This document shows positions 1 to 6,973 of a DNA stretch of 29,849 nucleotides, piece by piece. Every line of letters begins with the position of its first letter. The first letter of the stretch is position 1. The stretch comes from a virus, in IMG/VR virus record IMGVR_UViG_3300030106_006402, positions 1 to 29,849 of that record. One strand, written 5' to 3'. The position numbers and the translations under genes are program-made. The notes under the pieces are model-generated. The model was given only the letters and a program-made list of their open reading frames with translations, made no database searches and was not told the DNA's origin.

Positions 1-1
1 T

Positions 2-106
2 TCTGCAAACGGTACACAGAAGGAACATATGGATATTGCTTTGGGTGCAAAAGAAATTTTTGTTGAACAGTTTCCTGCCGTTGCTGAAGCAATGGAATGG
101 ATTTAA
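2..106 (+). CDS. C-terminal fragment of an unknown protein (start outside window)
   Basis: An open frame enters from the left edge and ends at TAA 104-106, giving the last 34 residues, which finish with AEAMEWI. It lies on the same strand as the next gene, 27 nt upstream, so it is probably the previous gene of the same operon. No domain can be recognised in so short a piece and I assign no function. The composition is ordinary for a soluble protein. Coding status rests only on the frame being open to the edge and on the tight packing of the region. Confidence 0.5.
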   Translation, partial: SANGTQKEHMDIALGAKEIFVEQFPAVAEAMEWI

Positions 107-112
107 TAAATA
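105..112 (+). promoter_or_regulatory. possible T4-type late promoter octamer (AATAAATA)
   Basis: AATAAATA matches the relaxed late promoter motif NATAAATA used for T4-like cyanophages. It overlaps the upstream stop codon and lies 21 nt before the ATG at 134. In DNA this AT-rich the motif is expected many times by chance, and copies also occur inside genes here, so only its position gives it weight. Confidence 0.2.
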
Positions 113-133
113 TTAGAAAAGGATTGAACGTTT

Positions 134-382
134 ATGCCAACGTACCCTGTTATTAATTTGAAAAATAAAGAGACTAAAGAACTCCGGATGACAATGAAGG
201 AGTATGATGAATGGAAGAAAGAGAATCCAGATTGGGATAGAGATTGGTCACAAGGATGTGCAGGTCAGTCCACTGAATTTAAGTGGACTGGTGAGGCCAA
301 ATCCAATGGATGGAATGAGGTCTTAGATCGTGCGTCTAAACAACCAGGTGCAAATGTCAGTAAAAACCGCTACTACGGTTAG
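134..382 (+). CDS. small conserved cyanophage protein, FmdB-like N-terminus
   Basis: This 82-aa protein begins MPTYPVIN and has the segment EYDEWKKENPDW near residues 24-35. I recognise it as a type of small protein usually found just before phoH in T4-like cyanophages, sometimes annotated as an FmdB-family putative regulator. Genuine FmdB zinc ribbons have two CxxC pairs. Only one cysteine is present here (in GCAG, about residue 42), so no zinc ribbon can form, and the family link rests on the N-terminal resemblance alone. It is followed after 20 nt by phoH and is probably cotranscribed with it. The function is unknown. Confidence 0.75.
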   Translation: MPTYPVINLKNKETKELRMTMKEYDEWKKENPDWDRDWSQGCAGQSTEFKWTGEAKSNGWNEVLDRASKQPGANVSKNRYYG

Positions 383-402
383 TCCTTTTATTCCCATAGC
401 GT

Positions 403-1158
403 ATGCCCTCAAAAAGAAAGTCTCAGTCCCCTATCGTTCCGTTTGGAATGAGTAATAAGCATATGAAAAGAAAGAAACCATTAAACTCAGACTTGATGAA
501 ACCCATCGAGCCTCTGACACAAAATCAAGAAGAACTTTTTCGATGCTACAAGAATGATCAAAATCTTGTTGCATACGGATGTGCTGGTACGGGAAAGACC
601 TTCATAACGCTCTACAATGCCATCAGAGATGTCTTTGATATGAAGACACCTTATGAGAAGATTTACATCGTCAGGTCTCTTGTAGCAACCAGAGAGATTG
701 GTTTCCTACCTGGAGACCATGAGGATAAATCCTCTCTCTATCAAATTCCATATAAGAATATGGTGAAGTTCATGTTTGAACTTCCGACAGAAGGAGACTT
801 TGAGATGCTATATGGTAATCTTAAAAACCAAGGCACTATTTCTTTCTGGTCCACATCTTTTATTCGTGGTACTACTCTTGATAATGCGATTGTTATTGTT
901 GATGAGTTTCAAAACTTGAATTATCATGAACTTGATAGTATAATCACAAGAGTGGGTGAAAATAGTAAAATCATGTTCTGTGGTGATGCTACTCAAACTG
1001 ACCTTATTAAAGACAGAGAGAAAAATGGAATTGCAGATTTTATGAAAATCTTGCGTGTCATGCCATCAGTTGATATCATTGAATTTGGAGTAGATGATAT
1101 TGTACGCTCTGGTCTTGTCAAAGAATATCTACTCGCTAAACTGGAAATGAATCTCTAA
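403..1158 (+). CDS. phoH: PhoH-like P-loop ATPase
   Basis: This 251-aa protein is a PhoH-family P-loop NTPase. Walker A is GCAGTGKT at residues 59-66. The PhoH signature FIRGTTLDNA leads into Walker B (VIVDEFQ, about residues 164-170), and GDATQTD at 194-200 matches the conserved sensor-type GD-x-x-Q segment. The family shares its core with the N-terminal half of superfamily 1 helicases but lacks the second half. PhoH is in the phosphate-starvation regulon of E. coli, and phoH is very common in marine phages, where its role is unsettled (RNA metabolism or nucleotide handling). I see no convincing Pho box upstream. The first ATG is used; another in-frame ATG is at 448. The stop overlaps the next start in TAATG. 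Confidence 0.93.
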   Translation: MPSKRKSQSPIVPFGMSNKHMKRKKPLNSDLMKPIEPLTQNQEELFRCYKNDQNLVAYGCAGTGKTFITLYNAIRDVFDMKTPYEKIYIVRSLVATREIGFLPGDHEDKSSLYQIPYKNMVKFMFELPTEGDFEMLYGNLKNQGTISFWSTSFIRGTTLDNAIVIVDEFQNLNYHELDSIITRVGENSKIMFCGDATQTDLIKDREKNGIADFMKILRVMPSVDIIEFGVDDIVRSGLVKEYLLAKLEMNL

Positions 1159-1841
1159 TGAATTTTATTCATCATAATTATCTCGGTGATCTTGAATTAA
1201 ACAAAAAAGAAACAAGCGGTATTCGTCTCTACAATCTTCCAAATGGAGAGTGGGTGCCGTCTATTACTTCTGTAACTTCATTCTACAATAGAGAAATCTT
1301 TGTTAAGTGGAGGAAGAGAGTTGGTATTGAGGAAGCCAATCGTATTACGAAGAAAGCAACTGCCCGTGGAACAGACTTTCATGAAGCAGTTGAAGTGTAT
1401 ATGAGAAACAAAGAACTCAACTGGGAAGAATTTCGACCCTTAACACAGTTTATGTTTCATCATGCAAAACCATATCTGGACAAGATAAATAATATACACG
1501 CTATAGAAAGGACTCTGTATTCAGAGTATCTTGGATTAGCAGGTAGAGTTGACTGTATCGGAGAGTATGAAGGAGAACTTGCAGTCATCGATTTTAAAAC
1601 ATCCGAAAAGATTAAACCAGAAGAGTGGCTAGAGAACTATTTTGTTCAGGAAACTTTCTATGCTGCTGCTTACTATGAGTTGACTGGTATCCCCGTTAAA
1701 AAACTGATCACTATTATGGTTACGCCTGGTGGTGAAGTTGAAATATTTGACAAAAGAAACAAAGGGGATTATATTAAGTTATTAGTTCGATATATTAAAA
1801 AATTTGTATCTCACAATCTTAGGTCAGAGAATGGAGAATGA
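1158..1841 (+). CDS. PD-(D/E)XK exonuclease, RecB/Cas4/MGME1-like
   Basis: This 227-aa protein has the order of motifs expected of a RecB-type PD-(D/E)XK nuclease: GTDFHE at 71-76 (metal-binding His/Glu region), then GRVD at 129-132, the catalytic D145-x-K147 in VIDFKT, and QETFYAAAY at 164-172 (the family's Q-x-x-x-Y motif). In MGME1 and Cas4 relatives this fold degrades single-stranded DNA ends using Mg2+. It sits between phoH and the gp33-gp59-gp32 genes and overlaps both neighbours (TAATG in front, 11 nt behind), so it is translated within the replication/recombination operon. DNA-end processing during replication or recombination is likely but inferred. The fold is clear; the polarity of digestion cannot be read from sequence. 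Confidence 0.88.
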   Translation: MNFIHHNYLGDLELNKKETSGIRLYNLPNGEWVPSITSVTSFYNREIFVKWRKRVGIEEANRITKKATARGTDFHEAVEVYMRNKELNWEEFRPLTQFMFHHAKPYLDKINNIHAIERTLYSEYLGLAGRVDCIGEYEGELAVIDFKTSEKIKPEEWLENYFVQETFYAAAYYELTGIPVKKLITIMVTPGGEVEIFDKRNKGDYIKLLVRYIKKFVSHNLRSENGE

Positions 1842-2088
1842 ACTAGAAAAGGTATTAGAGAGTAAGTTCTTTTGTCCATCTCGTTTTGCTCAAGAGATTG
1901 AATCTCTTGTTCAACTTAATGCGGACATGAATTATATTGATGCCATTGTTCACTTTTGTGATCAACAAAGTATTGATGTAGAATCTGTACCCAAACTTAT
2001 TTCTAAACCTCTTAAAGACAAACTAAAAGCAGAAGCCATGGAACTCAACTTCTTGAAGAGAAGTTCTAGAGCAAAACTACCTTTGTAA
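1831..2088 (+). CDS. 33: late promoter transcription co-activator gp33
   Basis: This 85-aa protein resembles T4 gp33, which bridges host RNA polymerase (beta-flap) and the gp45 sliding clamp to activate late promoters. The match is in the central helices: MNYIDAIVHFC (33-43) against T4 MSYLEATTAF, followed by ESVPKLISKPLKDKL and EAMELNFLKR. I chose ATG 1831 over an upstream in-frame TTG at 1804 because it gives the family's N-terminus and has AGGTCAGAGA just before it. It overlaps the exonuclease gene by 11 nt. T4 gp33 ends in a hydrophobic clamp-binding tail (LDFLL), whereas this protein ends RSSRAKLPL, with no obvious acidic/hydrophobic clamp-binding tail. The length is near the family norm (T4: 112 aa). 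Confidence 0.8.
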   Translation: MENELEKVLESKFFCPSRFAQEIESLVQLNADMNYIDAIVHFCDQQSIDVESVPKLISKPLKDKLKAEAMELNFLKRSSRAKLPL

Positions 2089-2104
2089 TTTTTATATCTT
2101 CGTG

Positions 2105-2695
2105 ATGCCTTTTGATGCCTATAAGCAATACCTCTCTTTAAAAAATCATTTTACCAAAGAGAAGTATGATTACCACAAGTATTGTGGAAAGAGTCGTGCG
2201 ACTGTGCAATCTTTCTACAAGAGGAAAGACCGTTTTTGGTTTGAAAAACTAGCAAGAAATAAAAACGATAAAGAAGTCATTGAATTTTTTGTATCTAACT
2301 TTATCACCTGCACTGATCCAAGTAAACTTTGGATCGGAGAAATGATACGAGAAGGTGAGGGTAGATATACCTCATGGAAGAAAAGAACTCAGTCTCTTTC
2401 TTATGTTTTTAAAGAAGAGATGGAAAAAATTCTTGTGAATACTGATTTAGATACTGTATTCACAAGTTCCAATGGACATCCACCAGTATTAAAAAAGTAT
2501 CTGAGTGGCCAAATTTCAATAGAGACCTTAGTAATATGCGATAAAATTCTTGGATATCGAACTGACTATGATAAAAAACTGTTAGACCCAGTGTGGGAAA
2601 CCGTTAGTATGAGAATGAAAAAGTATTCTCCTTTCCTAAATATTGATGTATTCCGTTACAAAAAAATTCTAAAAGAGGTTGCACTGAAAAAATGA
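2105..2695 (+). CDS. 59: replicative helicase loader gp59
   Basis: This 196-aa protein is a gp59-type helicase assembly factor (T4 gp59 is 217 aa). It loads the gp41 helicase onto gp32-coated forked DNA. The N-terminal half is basic and aromatic, as in gp59, with YHKYCGKSRATVQSFYKRKDR near residues 23-43 and FFVSNF about 20 residues later. The family's C-terminal half includes a conserved LKKYLSGQIS-type segment. The next genes, DUF1825 and gp32, keep the T4 gp33-gp59-gp32 order, which supports the call. GTG 2102 and ATG 2105 are both possible starts and I prefer ATG. The TGA stop overlaps the next start (ATGA), suggesting translational coupling. Confidence 0.88.
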   Translation: MPFDAYKQYLSLKNHFTKEKYDYHKYCGKSRATVQSFYKRKDRFWFEKLARNKNDKEVIEFFVSNFITCTDPSKLWIGEMIREGEGRYTSWKKRTQSLSYVFKEEMEKILVNTDLDTVFTSSNGHPPVLKKYLSGQISIETLVICDKILGYRTDYDKKLLDPVWETVSMRMKKYSPFLNIDVFRYKKILKEVALKK

Positions 2696-3036
2696 GTTTC
2701 TTTGAATCCGAAGTTGTCCGTGCAGAGATGACTGAAATCAGTGAATTACAAGAAGATGTTTATCGTAATGTTTTTAATTTTCCTACTATGAATAGGGAAG
2801 AGAAACTCTTTCATGTTGGACTTCTGGAAAAATTAATAGAGAAACAAAAAATTCTTTATGCTCGTTTGAGTTTATCTGATGATCCAGAAGCAAAACTTAT
2901 GAAGAAAAACATTGTTGACTCTGCACAAATGATGGGTCTCTCATCTGAAGTTGATATGAATGTTGTCTTCTCTAATATGTCAAAAATGCTTGACGTAATG
3001 AGAAGTCAGATTGACAAAGACGACAACACCCTTTAG
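2692..3036 (+). CDS. DUF1825 family protein
   Basis: This 114-aa, mostly helical protein belongs to DUF1825, a small family of unknown function found in cyanobacterial chromosomes and T4-like cyanophages. Typical segments are MSFFESEVVRAEM at the start, ISELQEDVYRNVF, LLEKLIEKQKILYARLSLSDDPEA in the middle, and MMGLSSEVDMN further on. Length and conservation cover the whole family, so it is not a fragment. It overlaps gp59 by 4 nt (ATGA) and precedes gp32 by 48 nt. Its constant place between gp59 and gp32 suggests a part in replication or recombination, but that is inference from neighbours. The cyanobacterial homologues suggest exchange between phage and host. Confidence 0.88.
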   Translation: MSFFESEVVRAEMTEISELQEDVYRNVFNFPTMNREEKLFHVGLLEKLIEKQKILYARLSLSDDPEAKLMKKNIVDSAQMMGLSSEVDMNVVFSNMSKMLDVMRSQIDKDDNTL

Positions 3037-3084
3037 AATATACGGGTACACAAAAGCCAAATACAAAAAAATCTAACAAATCCT
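3037..3084 (+). promoter_or_regulatory. A-rich leader of gp32, possible autoregulatory operator
   Basis: The 48 nt between the DUF1825 stop and the gp32 ATG are poor in U and G and contain an A7 run and repeated CAAAT/CAAA elements. No Shine-Dalgarno sequence is visible. T4 gp32 represses its own translation by binding cooperatively to an unstructured leader next to its start. This leader has the right character for that, but I see no pseudoknot, so the role is inferred. Confidence 0.3.
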
Positions 3085-4014
3085 ATGTCTTTCGCAAATC
3101 TTAAAAAGCAATCTTCTCTTGGTTCTCTGACCTCTAAACTGGTCAAGGAAGTTGAGAAGATGAATAATACTGGTGGCGGTGGAGATGACCGTCTCTGGAA
3201 ACCTGAAATGGACAAGACTGGCAACGGTTATGCAGTCATCCGTTTTCTACCTGCCCCTAACGACGAAGAACTTCCTTGGGCAAAGATGTACTCCCATGCC
3301 TTTCAAGGGCCTGGTGGTTGGTACATTGAGAACTCACTGACTACTATTGGTCAGAAGGATCCTCTTGGAGAGTATAATCGTGAACTTTGGAACAGTGGCA
3401 GTGATGCCGATAAGGATACTGTCCGTAAGCAGAAGCGCAAACTGTCCTACTATGCCAACATCTATGTGGTACAGGACAAAGCAAATCCACAGAACGAAGG
3501 TAAAGTCTTCCTGTATAAGTTTGGCAAGAAGATCTTTGATAAGATCATGGAAGCAATGCAACCTGAGTTTGAGGATGAGACTCCGATCAATCCTTTTGAC
3601 TTCTGGCAGGGTGCTAACTTCAAACTGAAGATTAAAAAAGTTCAAGGTTATTGGAATTATGACTCGTCAGAATTTGATCGCACTGCACCACTCTTGGATG
3701 ATGACGATGCTCTTGAAGCCATCTGGAAGAAAGAGTATTCGTTGACTGCCTTGACTGCTGCTGATCAATTCAAATCCTATGAGCAACTACAAACACGTTT
3801 GAAGATGGTCTTAGGACAGAAGTCTTCCCGCCCTCGTTTTGATGAGGATCTTGAAGATGAAAGTGAAGGTCGTGGATCTTTTACTCCCGACTTTAAGTCA
3901 AAGGCACCTGAATCTGCTGCTAATTTCAATGCACCAGACATCACTCCTACCAAGTCTGCTGACTCAGATGAAGATGATGCTCTGTCTTACTTCCAGAAAC
4001 TTGCTGAAGAATAG
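3085..4014 (+). CDS. 32: single-stranded DNA-binding protein gp32
   Basis: This 309-aa protein is the T4-type SSB, coating single-stranded DNA in replication, recombination and repair. The order matches T4 gp32: a short basic N-terminal cooperativity segment (about 5-20), the OB core with WYIEN (79-83), LSYYANIYVV (120-129), NEGKVFLYKFGKK (137-149) and the GANFKLK-type strand, then an acidic tail ending in DSDEDDALSYFQKLAEE, the region that in T4 recruits partner proteins. T4 gp32 holds zinc with one His and three Cys in a loop after WYIE. Here that loop reads TIGQKDPLGEYN and the whole protein contains no cysteine, so the zinc site is lost although His71 remains. Its stop abuts the stop of the convergent gp53. 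Confidence 0.95.
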   Translation: MSFANLKKQSSLGSLTSKLVKEVEKMNNTGGGGDDRLWKPEMDKTGNGYAVIRFLPAPNDEELPWAKMYSHAFQGPGGWYIENSLTTIGQKDPLGEYNRELWNSGSDADKDTVRKQKRKLSYYANIYVVQDKANPQNEGKVFLYKFGKKIFDKIMEAMQPEFEDETPINPFDFWQGANFKLKIKKVQGYWNYDSSEFDRTAPLLDDDDALEAIWKKEYSLTALTAADQFKSYEQLQTRLKMVLGQKSSRPRFDEDLEDESEGRGSFTPDFKSKAPESAANFNAPDITPTKSADSDEDDALSYFQKLAEE

Positions 4015-4683
4015 TTAGCTATAAATTCTGATATTATCAGCAACCTTAAGGGTTTCACTCTCATATTGGGTGGAACCCTTTCTATATGTCATCATTTCTT
4101 CAAGGTCATCACGAACAACACTTAGATATCGTGGTTTGAGTAAGAATATATTTCTTTTTGCATCTTCAATTTCAACTTCATAGTTATAGTTTGTAACTGA
4201 AATTGATATATTAGTTAAATCAACCTGAGCATCACTCTTTGTGTCTGTGTACTTGAAAGCAAAAGTTTCATCAGTTCTGAGACCTGCTTTCATCATTATA
4301 ACACCATTACTATCTTTGACTTCAGTTGTTTCATAGTGATGAACTCCGTTAAAGAGATTGTCATAAGTATCATATTTTTCTAACATATACCTATCAAAAT
4401 CTGCCTGTCTTAGTGGCCACTCTGTATGCACATTGATAACATTATTACAAGTAAGAACTAACCAATCTAATCTTGAATCATCATAGAATTCAAATGCAAC
4501 ATTATCTGGTCTTTTATCTCCTGTAATTTTATACTTTGTAAAGAAGGAAAGATCCTGAAAGATATCTTCTCTTAATGCTCCTTTTTTAAATAAATTTTTA
4601 ACTCTAATGTAATCAGAGATTTTCGCATCAGGAAGTCTGCTGACGTAATCAAAATCTGGAAGTTGTCTGAAGTAATTTGACAT
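4015..4683 (-). CDS. 53: baseplate wedge protein gp53
   Basis: This 222-aa protein matches gp53, the wedge subunit that joins neighbouring baseplate wedges around the hub (T4: 196 aa). The recognisable core is SDYIRVKNLFKKGAL (about 23-37), then KYKITGDKRPDNVAFEFYDD and LDWLVLTCNNVINVHTEWPL (about 72-91), which corresponds to the T4 stretch with YWVLLMCN. The C-terminal half is more divergent. It is the last gene of the minus-strand operon and starts 1 nt after the gp48 stop, as in coupled tail genes. Its stop codon directly touches the gp32 stop from the other strand. Confidence 0.85.
   Translation of the reverse strand: MSNYFRQLPDFDYVSRLPDAKISDYIRVKNLFKKGALREDIFQDLSFFTKYKITGDKRPDNVAFEFYDDSRLDWLVLTCNNVINVHTEWPLRQADFDRYMLEKYDTYDNLFNGVHHYETTEVKDSNGVIMMKAGLRTDETFAFKYTDTKSDAQVDLTNISISVTNYNYEVEIEDAKRNIFLLKPRYLSVVRDDLEEMMTYRKGSTQYESETLKVADNIRIYS
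4048..4080 (+). terminator. strong hairpin 33 nt after gp32, probable transcription terminator
   Basis: AAGGGTTTCAC (4048-4058) and GTGGAACCCTT (4070-4080) form an 11-bp stem with one G-U wobble and an 11-nt loop, followed by TCTATAT. It lies downstream of gp32 on the plus strand but inside the coding region of gp53 on the minus strand. The U-tract is weak, so it may terminate only partly or protect the mRNA end. Confidence 0.5.
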
Positions 4684-4684
4684 T

Positions 4685-6139
4685 TTAGAATCCTATTGAA
4701 GCATCGTTATCATTTTGATATTCGTCATTAAATACTGGTTCAAGTTCATTGAAGTTCAGTGTCAATTCGTATGATGTCATTGCACCATCTGGAAAAGTAG
4801 AATAGTTATTTTGTGGCGTATAATTTACACTAACTCCAGTGCAGGCACATTCTTTTATTTTATTCATAAATGGATTATTATTTTCATCTCCTGGACCACG
4901 GTACAAGTATTGTATCCTAAATGTATGGGGAGATTTTAAGAATAAATTTGATGCAGTTCTTTGAACTGCAGACCCTTGTTTAAAGAATCTTAGAATTCGT
5001 ACAATTTCTTGACTTTCTGCTGCTTCTCTTGGAGTAAGCATAAATCTAAAAGAAAATTGTCTAAGTAATGGACCACCAAATAATAACTCTAAATTTGGAT
5101 TAATAACTGCTCCTGTTGTTCTCGTTAATAATTGAGCACCTACTCCCGATGCTGCACCAGCAAAGGCAGCAGCTGTAGCACTTATAACATCACCTTTATT
5201 TCCTGTTATTGTCTTTGCAACATCTGTGATAGATTGCGTAAGACCTTCACCCCCACTTTGAATTGTTCTTAATGCAATGTCTGCCATTGCTGCTTCTGCC
5301 GCATTCATACTTTGAGAATTCCAATTCACATTATTACTATCTTGAATGCCGCCAGGGATAGGTAAGATTACGGTTCCGAGTATATCTCTTTCCCCTTGAT
5401 TTCTAGTCTCATTATTAATACCAAATACACCATCAGATTGAATATCTGATGGAACATATTTCAACATTGAAAATTTAAGAACATCTTGTCCCGTAACACC
5501 AAGATCTAATGGGTATATAAAGTCTCCAAAATCAGATCTCGTTCCTTCTCTTTCAGGTGTTTCTATTGATAGTGTATTGGATGGTTCATTTGCATCAGTT
5601 GATTGAGTATCTACACTTCCATCTTGAACTGATTCTTCTGCTTCTGTAATGGCATCATTCACTCCTGATGCGATTAAGGTGTCTCTATCTGATGGTAAAA
5701 CATCTGGTCTTTTGTCTATTTGCTTTTTAATTGCATCATCAATATCCTTTTCAATTTGACTTCTTTCATTAGTATTGGATAAATCTTTGATTAAATCTTG
5801 TGAAGCAACATTTTCCATTGTGGGAAATCTGTCACTTGAAAACTGATAAGTCTCTCCTCCATCTAATGATATAGCAGCAGGCTCCCATTGCTGACCTCCG
5901 CCGGGTTTTTTTCCTAAGGTGTATATAACTCTCTCTGATCCTGTTATTCTGCCACTGCTATCTCTTTTTGAATAGACAACTGCTCTATGTCGAAGTGTAT
6001 TCCCCGTGCTACCACCTTGCCCTGTTCCTTTTCCTACTTTAGTAGGAGTGAGTTCTGTAAATATGGCACCAGTTTCATATTGAGCGGCACCAGAAGCTAC
6101 CTCTGCTCTCGTTCCTGATTTAAACTCTGGTGGTGCCAT
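4685..6139 (-). CDS. 48: baseplate tail tube cap gp48
   Basis: At 484 aa this is longer than T4 gp48 (364 aa). The protein caps the baseplate hub and begins the tail tube. The C-terminal third is the conserved part: LELLFGGPLLRQFSFRFML, a REAAES helix, SPHTFRIQYLYRG, then CACTGVSVNYTPQNNYSTF and SYELTLNFNELEPV, a pattern typical of the tail-tube fold that gp48 shares with gp19 and gp54. YPLDLG near residue 210 marks the conserved middle. The first 200 residues are a hydrophilic, low-complexity extension rich in S, T, D and E, which explains the extra length. A short Ala/Gly helix precedes the conserved C-terminus. It is cotranscribed with gp4 and gp53. Confidence 0.82.
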   Translation of the reverse strand: MAPPEFKSGTRAEVASGAAQYETGAIFTELTPTKVGKGTGQGGSTGNTLRHRAVVYSKRDSSGRITGSERVIYTLGKKPGGGQQWEPAAISLDGGETYQFSSDRFPTMENVASQDLIKDLSNTNERSQIEKDIDDAIKKQIDKRPDVLPSDRDTLIASGVNDAITEAEESVQDGSVDTQSTDANEPSNTLSIETPEREGTRSDFGDFIYPLDLGVTGQDVLKFSMLKYVPSDIQSDGVFGINNETRNQGERDILGTVILPIPGGIQDSNNVNWNSQSMNAAEAAMADIALRTIQSGGEGLTQSITDVAKTITGNKGDVISATAAAFAGAASGVGAQLLTRTTGAVINPNLELLFGGPLLRQFSFRFMLTPREAAESQEIVRILRFFKQGSAVQRTASNLFLKSPHTFRIQYLYRGPGDENNNPFMNKIKECACTGVSVNYTPQNNYSTFPDGAMTSYELTLNFNELEPVFNDEYQNDNDASIGF

Positions 6140-6151
6140 TTAAAATACTTT

Positions 6152-6502
6152 TTATTTATTTAGTACTATTTTTTCATAATCTAACGATAATAAATCATCA
6201 AGTTCATCTTGCTGAACGATGTAAACTTGAGTACCTAATTCTTCCCAGGTATATTGTCTATAATCTCTAAGGTGAAAATTAATTCCACGAAATCCCCATC
6301 TGAAAAGTCCTTCCACTCGCACTAGAGGATGTTGATCATATTTTAACTTAGGAGTTTTTGCATAATATCTGAAAGTGCAAATGGTTCCTTCTTCAGGTAT
6401 AGGTGTTACGGTATCATTCAGGGCATACATTATTAATTCCATTCTATCATCAAGGTTTTTTTCGGAGTGAATGTCTTGCCTTACTGGTTCGATACGGTTC
6501 AT
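6152..6502 (-). CDS. conserved phage protein of unknown function between gp4 and gp48
   Basis: This 116-aa protein overlaps gp4 by 4 nt (ATGA) and is followed after 12 nt by gp48, so it belongs to a head/tail assembly operon. Its core reads GTICTFRYYAKTPKLKYDQ, then HPLVRV and GFRGINFHLRDY. A similar aromatic pattern of a Phe/Tyr-rich strand, YD-x-x-PL and G(F)xGxNxH is, as I recall, present in small proteins of other T4-like marine phages near structural genes. The role is not known to me. A small baseplate or head-neck component or an assembly factor would fit the context, but this is inference. No signal peptide or membrane segment is visible. Confidence 0.75.
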   Translation of the reverse strand: MNRIEPVRQDIHSEKNLDDRMELIMYALNDTVTPIPEEGTICTFRYYAKTPKLKYDQHPLVRVEGLFRWGFRGINFHLRDYRQYTWEELGTQVYIVQQDELDDLLSLDYEKIVLNK

Positions 6503-6942
6503 TTGATACCTAATTCGTCTTCTGTGATGATTTTAAATTCAATTCTTCTATCAGCACAAAATTCAGTAGCAGCTTTCCACTTTGCTTTATTGATTTCCCA
6601 AGTAGTGCATTCATAGATATATGATTTAGTCACTCTCTTTCTTTTTGCTGGAGGTTTTGTCTGCTTTTTGGGTTTCACCTCAATCACATAAGTCTTAATT
6701 TGACCTGTGCTTTCTCTTACTTTAATAATAAAGTCAGGATAATACTTATGAACACGATTATCTTTTGGTGAGACATATGGGATATGAAATTCCTCACTTC
6801 CCCATTGAATAATGTTCTCATTTAAATCACACCACCTGCAGAACTTGCGTTCCCAACTACTTCGACATATAATATTATTATAATCACCTTTATATTTGCT
6901 AGGATATGACGGTCTGTATTTACTCTTGATACTTTCTGCCAT
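6499..6942 (-). CDS. 4: head completion protein gp4 (PD-(D/E)XK-like fold)
   Basis: This 147-aa protein matches T4 gp4 (also called gp50), needed to finish DNA-filled heads before tails attach. Family segments are YRPSYPSKYKGD (9-20), SSWERKFCRWCD (28-39), IIQWGSEE, and HKYYPDFIIK followed by TYVIEVKPKK. The arrangement E31, P-D70 and E88-x-K90 matches the PD-(D/E)XK nuclease fold proposed for this family (TnsA-like). All three acidic/lysine positions are intact, so catalytic activity is possible. It is the first gene of the minus-strand operon and lies just downstream of a TATAAATA late promoter. Confidence 0.88.
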   Translation of the reverse strand: MAESIKSKYRPSYPSKYKGDYNNIICRSSWERKFCRWCDLNENIIQWGSEEFHIPYVSPKDNRVHKYYPDFIIKVRESTGQIKTYVIEVKPKKQTKPPAKRKRVTKSYIYECTTWEINKAKWKAATEFCADRRIEFKIITEDELGIK

Positions 6943-6964
6943 ACATAATATATAAGGTAAAAAC

Positions 6965-6972
6965 TATTTATA
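6965..6972 (-). promoter_or_regulatory. T4-type late promoter TATAAATA for the gp4-gp48-gp53 operon
   Basis: Read on the minus strand, 6972-6965 is TATAAATA, the exact T4 late consensus recognised by gp55. It is 22 nt upstream of the gp4 ATG in a 31-bp divergent intergenic region, leaving an untranslated leader of roughly 15 nt. It is the only full TATAAATA I noticed in an intergenic position. Confidence 0.55.
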
Positions 6973-6973
6973 G

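Noticed and set aside
365-389. Possible terminator AACCG-CTACTA-CGGTT before phoH
   Set aside because: Only five base pairs, overlapping the end of the 82-aa gene, with a short and separated T-run. Too weak to call.
6153-6160. AATAAATA on the minus strand before gp48
   Set aside because: Too close to the gp48 start (14 nt), leaving almost no leader, and it overlaps the end of the upstream gene, which is already cotranscribed from the TATAAATA promoter.
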